From Guyanagaster necrorhizus (lineage: Eukaryota > Basidiomycota > Agaricomycetes > Agaricales > Physalacriaceae), in the NCBI RefSeq assembly GCF_019112545.1, contig NW_025064886.1, positions 1,750,289 through 1,793,957 of the forward strand: DNA of 43,669 bases, in the 5' to 3' direction. The translations under genes and the position numbers were made by a program. Shown here one piece after another: positions 9,935 to 20,913 of this stretch (position 1 is its first letter; each line of letters begins with the position of its first letter). Below the pieces are notes generated by a model. That model was not told where the DNA came from and did no database searches. It saw only the letters and a program-made list of their open reading frames with translations.

Positions 9935-10455
9935 TGTTAAGCCCAAATTCCATATGACTATCAACACATGATAAACAGTTCAGAACCTCACACTTTGGGT
10001 TAGACTGACTGAGTTCACAAGGTAATAGCAGTAGTGGTTCAAGGCGTGGCAAGAAGCTTGAGCTCAAGAGTAGATGGTGAAGTATAAACTTTAGCTTAAC
10101 ACTGAAACTACTACAGTGAAAATAGTGCTACTTAAATACTGTTCTGTTATCTGGCTATTAATAAATATTCACAAAAGATATTGTCTGTTATAGAGCTGTT
10201 ACCCCTGCTGTTGCCAGGCTCTCCACAAAGGCTGTTGTCTTGCTGTTGTGCTGTTACTGCCATGCCACAGCTGAGAGACAAAAGGAGTATTGTCTCTCTC
10301 TTCATAGCACACAGCTGTGCGATAAGATGATGACTGACTGGGTTGCTGAGCTAAGCATTCCCATAGTCCTAAGTGCTGGCCTAAGCACTCTGACTAAGCA
10401 AAGATAAGAATCATTTCTGAAGGAAAAAGAAAAGAAAATAGGAAAAATCGTAACA
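9935..10455 (-). repeat. 3' LTR of element C (521 bp)
   Basis: TGTTAAGCCC to AAATCGTAACA on the plus strand. It has the same length as its partner at 18068-18588. By eye there are about 27 differences, all transitions, with no gaps. At several sites one LTR has CA where the other has TG. The polypurine tract (minus AAGGAGAAGGTAA) abuts it at 10456-10468. Confidence 0.95.
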
Positions 10456-10574
10456 TTACCTTCTCCTTAAGACTATTATCCTGATGGTTATGTTAGAATA
10501 AGTAGTCCTGACCAGAAGAAGGTTGCTGTGCTGTGCCAGGCTTCAAACGAGTTGAAGGCATGGTACATTGCTCT

Positions 10575-12300
10575 TCACTGTATGTCCCCTGGTTCAACAT
10601 CTGCAGATAGCAGATGCCTTAGTCCTGTAGTCACACCATTTTTGGCAGGTTGGTTGATGTATATCTGGCTAGATATACTCATCCTTCCTGTTGTCACTGC
10701 TGCCTCTCCATTCTCTCTGTCCTGTTCTCCATTGTTCACAGATGGCCAATCTGCTGGACCTGTCATTGTTATCTGTGATTCAGATATAATGTTGAATATG
10801 ACTCTCTCTGTGTCCAATTTATTGATTTTGTGTTTGTAGTCTTGAATGGCATTCTCTGCATTCATATATTTTTCGTTGACCCATTGGTTTGATTCTGGTC
10901 CATATCCTTTCCAGCTGACTAGATAGTCAACAGTTGTTTTCATGCCTCCCCCTTATGCTTTAACCTTTTGCATCTTGTGGTTTAGCACTTCATTGATTTC
11001 ATAGTGTTCTTCATCATCAATGAGTTCTGCTAGAGGTGGAGGTGGTTGTTCTTGATTTGGAAAGGCTGGTGCCATGTATGGTGTCAATAATGCTTCATTA
11101 AAAATATTATGAATTTTTCAAGTTGCAGGAAGTTGCAACTTGTATGCAGAATTGCCAATCTTAGTGATGACTTTGAATAGTCCTGTTCATTTGTCTGCAA
11201 GCTTTTGTTTCAGCTGTGGTAGATGGAGATTTGTTGTATCCAACCAGACTTTGTTGTTGGTATCATACTGATGTGCTGGATGACAATGTTTGTCATATTG
11301 CTTCTTCATCATCATTGCGGTTTTTTTGAGGGCCCTCTTAGTTTCCTTGTGGATCTTTGCTATCATTGTTGCAAAGTCTGTTGATGTTGGTGTTGTTGTG
11401 TGGACCCTTTCTGTTTGTGCAACTAGTGGGTGCCATCCATAGTTTATAAAGAATGGTGTTTTACCTGTTGCTGAGTGAACTCTGTTATTGTGTTGGAACA
11501 CAGCTAGTGCTAGCCATTCTGTCCAATCGTCCTGTCGATAGCTGATGAAAAGTTATAGGTACTTTTTAATTTCTTGATTGACCCATTCCATTTGGTCATC
11601 TGTCTGTGGGTGATATGCCATTGAGGCATTATGTTTGATGTTGAGTAGGCAAAATAGGTCATCCAAGAATTTGAACACAAATTATGGTCCTCTGTCTGAA
11701 ATTACCACTTGAGGCATGCCATATTTTGCATATACCTCATCACATAGTATTTTTGCCCATCCTTCAGATGTGAGTTCTGTCAAGCAGGCGATTGGAATGA
11801 TCACCTTCAAGAAGTGATCAACTATGATAATGATTGCATCATAGCTGTCACTTTCAGGAAGTCCAGTTATCATATCCACCAAGATGTGGGTCCATAGTGA
11901 TGATAGAACCTCATTTGGGTGTAGTGGGGCTGCTCTGGGTTGTGATGAAGTCTTGCCTCGCTGGCAGGCCTTGCAAGTCTTGACATATCAGGTGATATCA
12001 TAGTCTATCTTTGGCCACTAATATTCTCTCAGGACTAGTTCCTTTGTTTTTGCAATCCCTAGATGTCTGGTGGTCACATGATTATGATAGGTGGTGATGA
12101 TGTCATCTCGAAGTTCCTGATCCCTTGGGATATAGATTTATCCATTATAGTGGATTATTCCCCCTTCTTTCTTCAGCCCCCATTCATGATTGAGTGATGG
12201 GACAATCCTCTGATCCCACTTGTGGGGATTCTGAGTGGTGCTCTTGATGCATTCATGCATCTCTTTTTCTATCAGCATGATCATTGCCTGGAAGTGTTCT
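10575..12300 (-). pseudogene. Integrase with chromodomain and C-terminal extension, element C
   Basis: Zinc-binding motif first (HNHVTTRH, then CKACQRGK). The catalytic core follows: Asp in VDMITGLPESDSYDA (about 11880), Asp in VISDRGP (about 11690), and Glu in EWVNQEI (about 11550). Then come the GPY/F-type region (STDFATMIAKI to FNEALLTPY) and the chromodomain TVDYLVSWKGYGPESNQW (about 10930-10820). The frame continues some 80 codons past the chromodomain to 10575, a tail I do not see in D. Stops interrupt the core. Integrase would insert the cDNA; the chromodomain targets chromatin. Confidence 0.88.
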
Positions 12301-13733
12301 GGTCATAATAATATGACCTCCTTGTTGTCATCGCCTCCTTGGTTGTAATCTGTCCAGCAGCTGAGGAAATCGGCCTTTTTGTTTGCTGCTTCAGCCTTGT
12401 AGTGTAGCGTATATTCGTATTCTGATAGTTCTGTAACCCATCTGGCTTGTCGTCGATTAAGCTTTTGGGATTGTCAAAAGTATCATAGATTCTGGTGATT
12501 GGTCCAGATTTCGAAAGTGTGATTGGCTCCAATAAGATAATGCTGCTATTCGGCAAGGGCCAGCATTATAGCAAGGAGTTCTTTATCATAAATTTCATAG
12601 TTGTGCTCCATTATTGAGAGCATCTTTGACATAAAAGTGACTGGTCGCCATTTGCCATCTTGCTCCTGTGAGAGTACTGCTCCAATAGCGCCTTCGCTAG
12701 AGTCAGCCTCCCCTCTGAATTTCTCATCCTGACTTAGTATGGCCAGGATAACATCCTCGGCTAATCAGCATTTAAGATTATTAAACGCTGCCTATTGGGA
12801 AATTCTCCAAGTCCATGAGAAATTTCTGGTTAATTGTATCATAGGTTGGACTATTTTGCTGTAATTCTGGATAAACCATCAGTAGAAGTTTGTGAATCCA
12901 AGGAAGGATTGCAGCTTCTTTTTAGTCAGTTCTGGCCATTCAGTTACTCCTGCCACTTTAATAGGGTCCATCCTGATGCTCCCTTCACTGATAATGACTT
13001 CAAGGTATTTGGTTTCCAATACCTTGAATTCACATTTCTCAGCCTTGAGGAAGAGTTGGTGCTTCCCCATCAGGGATAGTACTTGTCATACTATCCTTTA
13101 GTGCTCCTCCTTGGTTTTGGACATAATGAGAATGTCATTCAAGTAGATTGTTATCTTTCCTGTGGCAATGAGATCTTTGAAGATATCATTCATCATCCAC
13201 TAGAAGGTGGCTGGTGAGTTGGTGAGTCCAAAGAACATAATTGTTGGTTCGAATAAACTATGGTTAGTTTGGAAAGCAGCTTTCCACTCATCACCTTCTT
13301 TAATACATATGTTGTTGTACCCCCATTGAACATCTAATTTTATGTAGTACCTTGCTCTTTGGAGTTTGTCCATTAGCTCTGCAATCAATGGAAGTGGGTA
13401 ACAGTTCTTGATCATCATCTCATTGAGTTTCTGATAGTCCTGTACTGGTCGGAGTTTCCCATCCTTCTTTTTGATGAAAAAGAAGGGTGATGCCATTAGT
13501 GATTTTGATGATCGGATCCTTCTGCTGAATAAGTTTTCTTCCAGAAACTTATCTAGCTCTTGTTGTTCATTATTACCCAATAGATAACACTTGCAATCTA
13601 GGTTGGCATTTGCATTGGAAATTAGTTCAATTGCATGGTCCCATGGTTTTGCATTAGGGAGTTTGTTAAAATTTTCTTTTTCAAATAAATCCTGATAATC
13701 GCATACCCAATGAGGTACCATATCCTCGAACAT
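12300..13733 (-). pseudogene. Reverse transcriptase and RNase H, element C
   Basis: RT is open from 13733 to 13200: DYQDLFEKENF, WDHAIELI, SLMASPFFFIKKKDGKLRP, QDYQKLNEM, YYIKLDVQWGYNNI, FFGLTNSPATF. After a TAG in place of the Gln of ATFQ it continues with IYLNDILIMS, where the catalytic YLDD reads YLND. Next are HQLFLKAEKCEF and QSFLGFTNFY (12879-13070). RNase H follows, with IGANHTFEIWTDHQNL and YTLHYKAEAANKKAD. The frame is broken by a few stops explained by C-to-T or G-to-A changes. Confidence 0.9.
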
Positions 13734-13946
13734 CCTTTCTTCCTTCCCAGCATTAGCCTTTGCTGCTAAGTCATTAGCATGGTGAATAGCTTGAATGCTA
13801 ATGGCCCTTTGTAGGTTAACAGCAAGGATTGTTTCGCTGTCTTTGATTTCTTCATCTGATAGTTCAAATGGAATTTTCCAGCAATGGCATCAAGCAAAAA
13901 TGATGTGTCCAGTCTTCCAGTTGATTAGCAGGTTGTGTCTGATTAA

Positions 13947-14222
13947 CTAATCATGACCAAGGAATACTTCCTTGGTTCCTAAGTTGGTTACTGCCAAATC
14001 AATCCATTTGGAATGATTGCCAATAGTGAGTCTAAGCTCCACATATTTGGTGATTGATCTGGCCTGGTTCTTTGTCTCATCTGCATTATAGACTGAGATA
14101 GGTGCTGCTGTTGTCTGTGTTGGCAGTTGGTGCTTGTTGATGAAAGTCTGATTGATGGAACTCCCTATGCAGCCACTGTCGATCAGGGCAGTGACCATAT
14201 AGGTAGATCGAGTCATTAACAT
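13947..14222 (-). pseudogene. Aspartic protease, element C
   Basis: An open stretch with the retroviral-type protease core: MVTALIDSGCIGSSIN, whose catalytic DSG is intact, then VYNADETKNQA and VTNLGTKEVFLGHD. It ends at a TAG replacing the Trp of GHDWL. Sequence between it and RT (13946-13734) stays similar to that of D and E, so protease and RT belong to one polyprotein. It would cleave Gag-Pol during particle maturation. Confidence 0.88.
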
Positions 14223-14223
14223 C

Positions 14224-17200
14224 TCGATCTGGGCCTTAGTCAGCAGGTCTTGTCCTGGAAACTTGGATTGTCAGATAAACCTTCATGGTCCATGTAACTT
14301 GTCAAGCCATGCCAAGGCTCAGCATCGTTCTGTGGCCTGCATTCCAGTGATCATTTCATCAATCACTTCTTCAACTTGGGTCTTGTGTATCCAGTTTTTG
14401 AGTACAGCCTTTGCCATTGCTTTGTTCTTCACATTCCTGATGGCCCACCAAGTCCATTCAGTATTGAATGGCTTTAGCCAATCAGTGGGGTTCTCTACCC
14501 TTGTTCAGCCCAGAGGCAATTGAGTCTGTTTTATATTCTTAGCTTGATGAACTTTTAATGATGACACACCTTTAGGGCTCTCTGCCCCTCTTTGGCCCTT
14601 CGTCAGTGCTTGAGTTATCAGAGTCGGTTCCTTAGGTGATTCATGATGGTGAATAACAGAGTCAGGTATATTCGAATGCATGCATAATTTAGACATAGAG
14701 GGTAATACTACAGAGAATAAAATGTCAGTCTGTCCAGCAGTTTGTGACCTGTTATTCATTTCTTTGGCTGAGTCAGCAGAATCGCTCACTACTCAGCCTC
14801 GCCTTTTACCTCCTCAGCCTTATCATCTTGGCCAAGATCCTGTTCCTCTTTTATTAACTCAGTGATCTGCATCTGAATATCTTCCCTGGTGCATTTGTTC
14901 TTCTTCTGGAGACAGTTTCATGCCATGTGGCCCTTCTGGCCACAATTGAAACACTTCCCTCCTTTCTTGAGGTGATCCACATCCATCAGCTTACCCATTC
15001 TGATATATGTCATGCCCATACTGGTTTGCTTCTCAGCATATTGAGAAGTTGGAGCTGAGCCACTGGGCCTGGATGATGTGGTTGCCTGGGAGGTAGAGGG
15101 CTTCCAGCCCTGTCCCTGGGTTTGATGTCCATCCCATGATAGGGTGGATGATTCTGCCTTCTGCTGCTGTTGTTCTTGCCACATGACAATGATCCTGGCC
15201 TTCCATTCCTTGTAGCTGATCAGGATACTATAGCCGAGGTCAGAAATGGTCTTGAGGTATGAGGGTGGTAGTCCTTGTTTCATATATTCAACCATTTGGC
15301 CAGTATTGGCCACATCCTCTCATACTCCAGCAAGTTTTCCAAGTTATTCTAACTCGTTGAAGTAGTCCAGGGCTGCTTTGTCACCCATCTTGTAGTCCTT
15401 CATCTTTTGCTTGTGAACTTCTTGGACAGCTGAATCTATGAACTTGTCTCAGATCATTTGTTTGAATACCAGCCACAAGAGATAATGGTGGTGTTGTCAT
15501 GTGGTTGACCAAAAGACAGAGACAAGAAGCACCCACCATACCTTCACCTTATCCTCCAGATAAGTCAAAGTATATGTTACTTTATACATATTAAGTAGAA
15601 AGTATGAGATGAAAACCTGGAAGTATTGGTCACAGTCCATGAGGAATTAGTCAATATCGTCTGAAGCCCCTTTAAAGGGGAGTGAGTCCTATACCAAGGT
15701 CAGTGTGACCTTTAAAATCTGCGCTCCAGCAGCAATAGGGGGCATCAGGTTTGGGGGTGCACCCCCAAGTGGGCCCACCCATCCTTCTAGTGGACCAGAG
15801 AATGAATGAAGAGATCCATCATCAGCCATGGGGCTTCCCAGTGAGGGAGGCTTCTTTCACACAATTTGCCCATTCTGGATGATCCAGCCCTAGGCTGTGG
15901 CATCTGGGTCATCCTCTTCTGGGGCTGTGGAGGCTGCTCTACTGTCTTCAGCTTTATCAGATAGTGGTTGTCCGGCAAATAGTCGCTGAACTGGGAACCT
16001 CCAAGGGTTTGGGAAATGGCTACTTGGCTTGGGTTGGTATTGGGAAAGCTGAGATGCTGAGCTATGGATGGCTGATGTCATAAAAGAGTATTGTGATGCC
16101 ACCGATCAGATTGACGGTGTCATGTATGCCAATTTGAGCAGCATTACACTTGGTGTCCATGGCATTGGTGCTGTTCTATTGCCATATTTCAGCTTGTATG
16201 GCAGTAATGATCCTATCTGATAATGTAAATATCTTTGATTAAAATTAAAAATAGCCTGCTCCATAGTCATATATTGCAAAATTTCCTCTTGCTCAACAGA
16301 GTCAACAAGAGTATACCTTCATCTCAGGGATGACTGTAACCAGAGGTTGTCTCTCCATAATTCGGCTATCTGCTCTTGGTACAGCTGAATAAACTCATCT
16401 TCTCGCATCTCCTGCTCTTTCTGTCATAATACTTCTTTCATTGCTGGGGGTTTAATCTTTTCTCTCCATTCAGTGAGAGGATCTCTGGCTTCCCCACTGA
16501 GGTCCTTCTTCTTAGCCTCATCGTCTATGTCGGTCATTTCCTCTTTCTCATAGAGAGAACTGTTGAGTGGGCTGAAGACCCTCAGGATGACCAGATCGGG
16601 ACTGTGTACTGGGACCAGCATCATTGGGTCTGGATCGAGGAGTAGGCTGCCACTCAGGCTGCTCTGGTGGCTCCTCAAAGCTCATTGCTGCTCTTGTCAC
16701 TATTGCTCTGCGATACCAATGGAAGTTTTGATAGAACCAGGGGCAAAAAAAGAGGGTGGTGAAGTTCCCATCGAGGAACTGCCAGATATTGCCTGTGGGG
16801 TTGATATGTTTGTCATCCCCTCCCACTGTCCCATAGTCTGAGGATATCCCTCTTTAGACAGGGATGTCCTCGGTGTCTGCAATGGTATCAGTCCTATATG
16901 ATAACGGGCAGTCATTATTGAGATTCATCATCTCCTGGAAGTAGTAGTCATCAGTATGGATGACTCCTGCGACTGATCCTGTCCAGGAGTCAGGCTCTGT
17001 GGTAGGAGTGGCAGGTTCCTGGAATAGAGGGTTGAAAGCACTATTGAGGATAGTACCAATGAGTGTGTCAGTAAGTCAGAAGCTCTCAGAGCTCCCCCTC
17101 CTGTCTCAAGCCCAGAGATATCACCCAAAAAGAGTGTTCTCTCATACGGCCTGGTGCCTGATTCATGCCTGCTCCTCGACGTACTTGGCAAGAGATTGGG

Positions 17201-18012
17201 GGTGTTATATATCACCCCTTGTGATAACTGAGGTGATATTCAGGGGGGGGGGGGGGTTGTACTGGTTGCAGTACCTCTGTATGCGATCCTGCTTGACTCA
17301 CCATTCCTCCTCCTCCTTGCTCCAGTCAACTGGCCTCTCTGGCCACTTCCCTCCAATACTGGAGCTCGTTCCTATCATTGTCATCAAAGAATGGGTTGGG
17401 GCTACTGACCCTTCTCTTCTGGCTAGCACTCCTCCCCCCTGGGGATCGTCGAGGTTCTCAGCCTGTGGAACCTCTGAAGCTTGGAGCCATCTGAATGGCC
17501 TCCAAGGAGTCTCTAGCATGGCACCCAATGCCAGGCTCAGAGATGGTGGCCATTGTCCTTGGTGTGTGGATGTAGTGCTTGGGGGATGGGATGGGGGTGT
17601 CAGATCAGAGTCATCGAAACCCTGTAGCCCAAGAATTTGTAGGGTCTTGGACGATTGCTGATGGGAGTCGCAGAGAGTAAATATGCTGCTGACACTGCTC
17701 CACTTCTTCCCTAGGACATTCTTCAGTTGAGCTCTCAGGCATGTTTTTGGGGTTGGCTCCTTCAGGGTGGAAGGACTGTCGGGCAGAGGCAGAGATGTCA
17801 TGGAGGAAGAGGTCTGGCATGACATTTCAGAGGATAGTTCGGATGCATTGGAATTTGTGATAGTGTCGAATAGCCTAGGCAGTTATTGATTGATGTCTAT
17901 AGCACAGCTGTATGATCACCAATAAGCCTATCAAGATTCCAATGATGGAAGCCAAGAGTTCGAAGAACTCATGGATAAAGTTTGGATTAGAAGGGTTAAG
18001 CACAGGGGGCAT
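14224..18012 (-). pseudogene. gag with capsid and zinc knuckle, element C
   Basis: The main Gag start is ATG at 17820 (MPDLFLHDIS), with ARDSLEAIQMAP near 17520 in the same frame. A run of 14 G at 17243-17256 and further shifts break the middle. Blocks before the capsid include YRRAIVTRAAMSFEEP and EEILQYMTMEQAI (about 16260). The capsid (about 15660-15200) shows FLMDCDQYFQVF, FIDSAVQEVHKQKMKDYK and ALDYFNELE. Zinc knuckle 14912-14953: CFNCGQKGHMA, stop, then NC. A linker with QTAGQTD and MHSNIPD follows to the protease. Total length is larger than most gypsy Gags. Confidence 0.82.
17875..18012 (-). CDS. Hydrophobic N-terminal Gag segment, element C
   Basis: An ATG at 18012 opens 45 codons to a TAG standing where D and F have TGG. 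After the polar start (MPPVLNPSNPNFIHE) comes FFELLASIIGILIGLLVIIQ, about 20 hydrophobic residues, then LCYRHQS. It is exactly 64 codons upstream of, and in frame with, the MPDLF Gag start at 17820. The acidic residue before and basic residues after the span predict a cytosolic C-terminal side. This is the best preserved copy of the five. A stand-alone peptide, or a Gag signal anchor in the ancestor, are both possible. Confidence 0.65.
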   Translation of the reverse strand: MPPVLNPSNPNFIHEFFELLASIIGILIGLLVIIQLCYRHQSITA

Positions 18013-18053
18013 TCGGTTCCTCAGCACAATTGGGTCTGAAGAAGAGAATGATA

Positions 18054-18066
18054 AGCATTAAGCTAA
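18054..18066 (-). other. Self-priming primer-binding site of element C
   Basis: On the minus strand, TTAGCTTAATGCT lies one base from the 5' LTR. It is exactly complementary, over 13 nt, to AGCATTAAGCTAA at 18224-18236 in that LTR. That segment starts 35 nt after TATTTAAGTA (18262-18271). The ATTAAG core differs from the other families, and primer and site differ together. Confidence 0.85.
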
Positions 18067-18067
18067 T

Positions 18068-18588
18068 TGTTAAGCCTGAATTCCATGTGACTATCAATGT
18101 GTGATAAACAGTTCAGAACCTCACACTTTGGGTTAGACTGACTAAGTTCACAAAGTAATAGCAGTAGTGGTTCAAGGCGTGGCAAGAAGCTTGAGCTCAA
18201 GAGTAGATGGTGAAGTATAAACTTTAGCTTAATGCTGGAACTACTACAGTGAAAATAGTGCTACTTAAATACTGTTCTGTTATCTGGCTATTAATAAATA
18301 TTCACAAAAGATATTGTCTGTTATAGAGCTGTTACCCCTGCTGTTGCCAGGCTCTCCACAAAGGCTGTTGTCTTGCTGTTGTGCTGTTACTGCCATGCCA
18401 CAGCTGAGAGACAAAAGGAGTATTGTCTCTCCCTTCATAGCACACAGCTGTGCAATAAGATAATGATCGATTGGGTTGCTGAGCTAAGCATTCTCATGGT
18501 CCTAAGCACTGGCCTAAGCACTCTGACTAAGCAAAGATAGGAGTCATTTCCAAAGAAAAAAGAAAAGAAAATAGGAAAAATCGTAACA
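18068..18588 (-). repeat. 5' LTR of element C (521 bp)
   Basis: TGTTAAGCCTG to AAATCGTAACA on the plus strand; partner of 9935-10455. The promoter reads from right to left: TATA box 18262-18271, predicted start and self-primer at 18236. GTTGT at 18589-18593 repeats the five bases before 9935. Confidence 0.95.
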
Positions 18589-18593
18589 GTTGT

Positions 18594-20913
18594 TATGCTG
18601 GAAAGTAGTGAGGGTGAGCCACTCAACCCAGTCATTTTGCCAGTAGTTAATAAATAATCAGAGATATTTTTTGATCTCCTAATTAGCTCATTTTATTTGG
18701 CTATCAGTTTGCAGATGATATGCAGTAGAGGTATTGTGATGAATGTTTAAAAGTCAGTACAAATTATTGAGAAATTTTGAGACAATTTATAGTCTGCAAT
18801 CGGAGATGATAATCTGAGGTATATCATATTTAGCATACACCTCATTATAGAGAATCTTTGCCCAATCTTCTGATGTTAATTCTGTTGAGTATGTGATAAA
18901 AATGATTGCTTTTGAGAAATGATCAATAATGATCAATATAATATCATAGCTGTTACAGTCAGGCAGTCCAATGACTATATCAACTGAAATATGGGTCTAT
19001 AGTGATTGGGGGACCTCATTTAGGTGAAGTAGTGCTGTCTGTGGCTGAGTCAAAGTTTTTTCTTGCTGACAAGTTTTGCATCTCTTTATATAGTATTCTA
19101 TGTCTTGGCCTATCTTAAGCCACCAATATTCCTGTAAAATCAGTTTTTTGATCTTTGTAATCTCCAGATATCCTGCTATTGCATGATTATAGTATGTGGC
19201 AATAATTTTGCCTCAAAGTTGCTGATCTCTTAAGATATAGATCCTTCCATCATAATAGATCAGCTCTCCCTCTTTCCTCATTCTCTGTTTGTGATTCAGT
19301 GATAGGGTCACTCATTGGTCTCATTTAGCATTGTCCCATATTGCACTCTTGATTTATTTGTGGATCTTCTCCTCTGTTGGCATTATCATTACTCAGAAGT
19401 GCTCAGGCTTTAATAAAACTACTCTTTTATTATCATCATTCCTCTAATAATGATCCATCTGCTGGCTCAAGAGATCTGCCTTCTTGTTTGCAGTTCCAGT
19501 CTTGTAGTGTAAGGTGTAATCATACTCAGACAATTCTGTTACTCAGCATGCCTATCAGCAATTAAGTTTCTGGAGAAGTCAGAAATATTGAAGATTTTGA
19601 TGATCAGTCCAGATCTCAAAAGTCTGAACTGTGCCAATTAGGTAGTGTCACTATTTCACAAGAGCAAGCATGATTGCTAGGAGTTCCTTGTCATAGATTT
19701 CATAGTTTTATTCTGTGACTGTGAGCATCTTAGAGAGAAAGGCTACTGGTTGCCACCTTTCATTTTGCTCTTGTAAGAGTATGGCACTGATTGCTCCTTT
19801 ACTTGAGTCAGCCTCTACTCTGAACTTTTCCTCTTGCATTAGTATTGTGAGGATGATATTCTTGGCAAGTCATCTTTTAAGATTATCAAATGTGGCTTGC
19901 TGAGAGTGTCTCCAACTCTATGGAGTATTGCCAGTCAGCTGTGTCATCAGGTAAACAATTTTACTGTAATCTCAAATAAACTAGTGATAGAAATTTGTGA
20001 ATCCTAAAAGAACTACAGTTCCTTTTTCTTTGTCAGTATTAGCCATTCAGTTATTTCAGCCACCTTTACTGGATCCATCTGAATGCTTCCTTCACTGATG
20101 ATTACTCTGAGATACTCTATCTCAAGTATCTCAAATTCACACTTCTCCACTTTGAGAAAGAGCTTATGCCTTTTCATTAGCTTGAGTACCTGTCAAACTA
20201 ATTGCTGATGTTTGTTGTGATCTTGTGACATGATGAGAACATCATCAAGATAGATTATGACTTTTCCAGCAGTGATGAGGTCTTTGAATATGTCATTCAT
20301 TATTCACTGGAAAGTTGCAGGAGAGTTTGTGAGGCTAAAAAATATGACAGTTGGCTCAAACAGTCCTCAGTTGGTCTGGAAAGCCACCTTTCATTCATCT
20401 TCTTCTCTGATTTATACATTATTATATCCCTGTTGAACATCCAGTCTGGTGTAGCATCATGCCCCTTGTAGTTTGTCTATTAGTTCTGAAATTAGTGGAA
20501 GTAGATAACAATTTTTGATCATTATCTCATTCAGTTTTTGGCAATCCTGAATGGGTCAGAGTTTTCCATCCTTCTTCTTGACAAAGAAGAATGAAGAAGC
20601 CATAGAGGACTTAAAAGGTCAGATTCATCCACTAGAAATGTTTTTATCCAGGAACTTGTCAAGTTCCTATTGTTCTAAGTTGCTAAGGAGGTATGTTTTG
20701 CAATCCAGATTTGCATTTGCATTTAGGATCAATTTGATTGCATAGTCCCATAGTTTCTGCTCCAGTAGTTTATTGAAGCTTTCCTTGCTGAATAGATTCC
20801 AGTAATCCTGGACTCACTCAGGCACCATCTTTTTGAATATTTTCTCCTTCTTTCCTACATTGGCCTTTGCTGCCAAGTTGTTAGCATGATGAGTTGCTCA
20901 GATGTGTAGGGCT
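18594..20913 (-). pseudogene. RT, RNase H and first half of integrase, element B
   Basis: The middle part of the pol of B, between the insertions of D and C. RT lies about 20900-19950 and RNase H 19900-19480. The integrase zinc region and core run to 18594, where C interrupts. Many stops occur, yet the RT catalytic motif reads IYLDDVLI near 20255, so YLDD survives. At the ATFQ site B still has CAG, unlike C and D, which share TAG. Similarity to the C and D pol regions is clear throughout. The enzyme cannot be made. Confidence 0.83.

Larger units (their letters stand above)
9935..18588 (-). mobile_element. Element C: complete Ty3/gypsy chromovirus inside B
   Basis: Two 521-bp LTRs (3' 9935-10455, 5' 18068-18588) flanked by GTTGT (9930-9934 and 18589-18593). 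The internal region holds PBS, membrane segment, gag, zinc knuckle, protease, RT, RNase H, integrase and chromodomain in chromovirus order. It keeps many CpG sites and long open stretches, so it is among the youngest elements. It still has stops in gag and pol and is not functional. Confidence 0.95.

Noticed and set aside
10528..10839. A 103-codon plus-strand ORF
   Set aside because: Antisense to the chromodomain and tail of the integrase of C; a shadow frame.
17243..17256. Runs of 14 G (C gag), 11 C (Z, 23615-23625) and about 9 G (29715-29725) as regulatory elements
   Set aside because: They are more likely replication-slippage tracts or assembly-sensitive homopolymers; the first breaks a reading frame.
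16960..17661. A 233-codon plus-strand ORF
   Set aside because: It lies antisense to the gag of element C, which is supported by similarity to other copies. There is no domain, and high G+C in this part explains the open frame.
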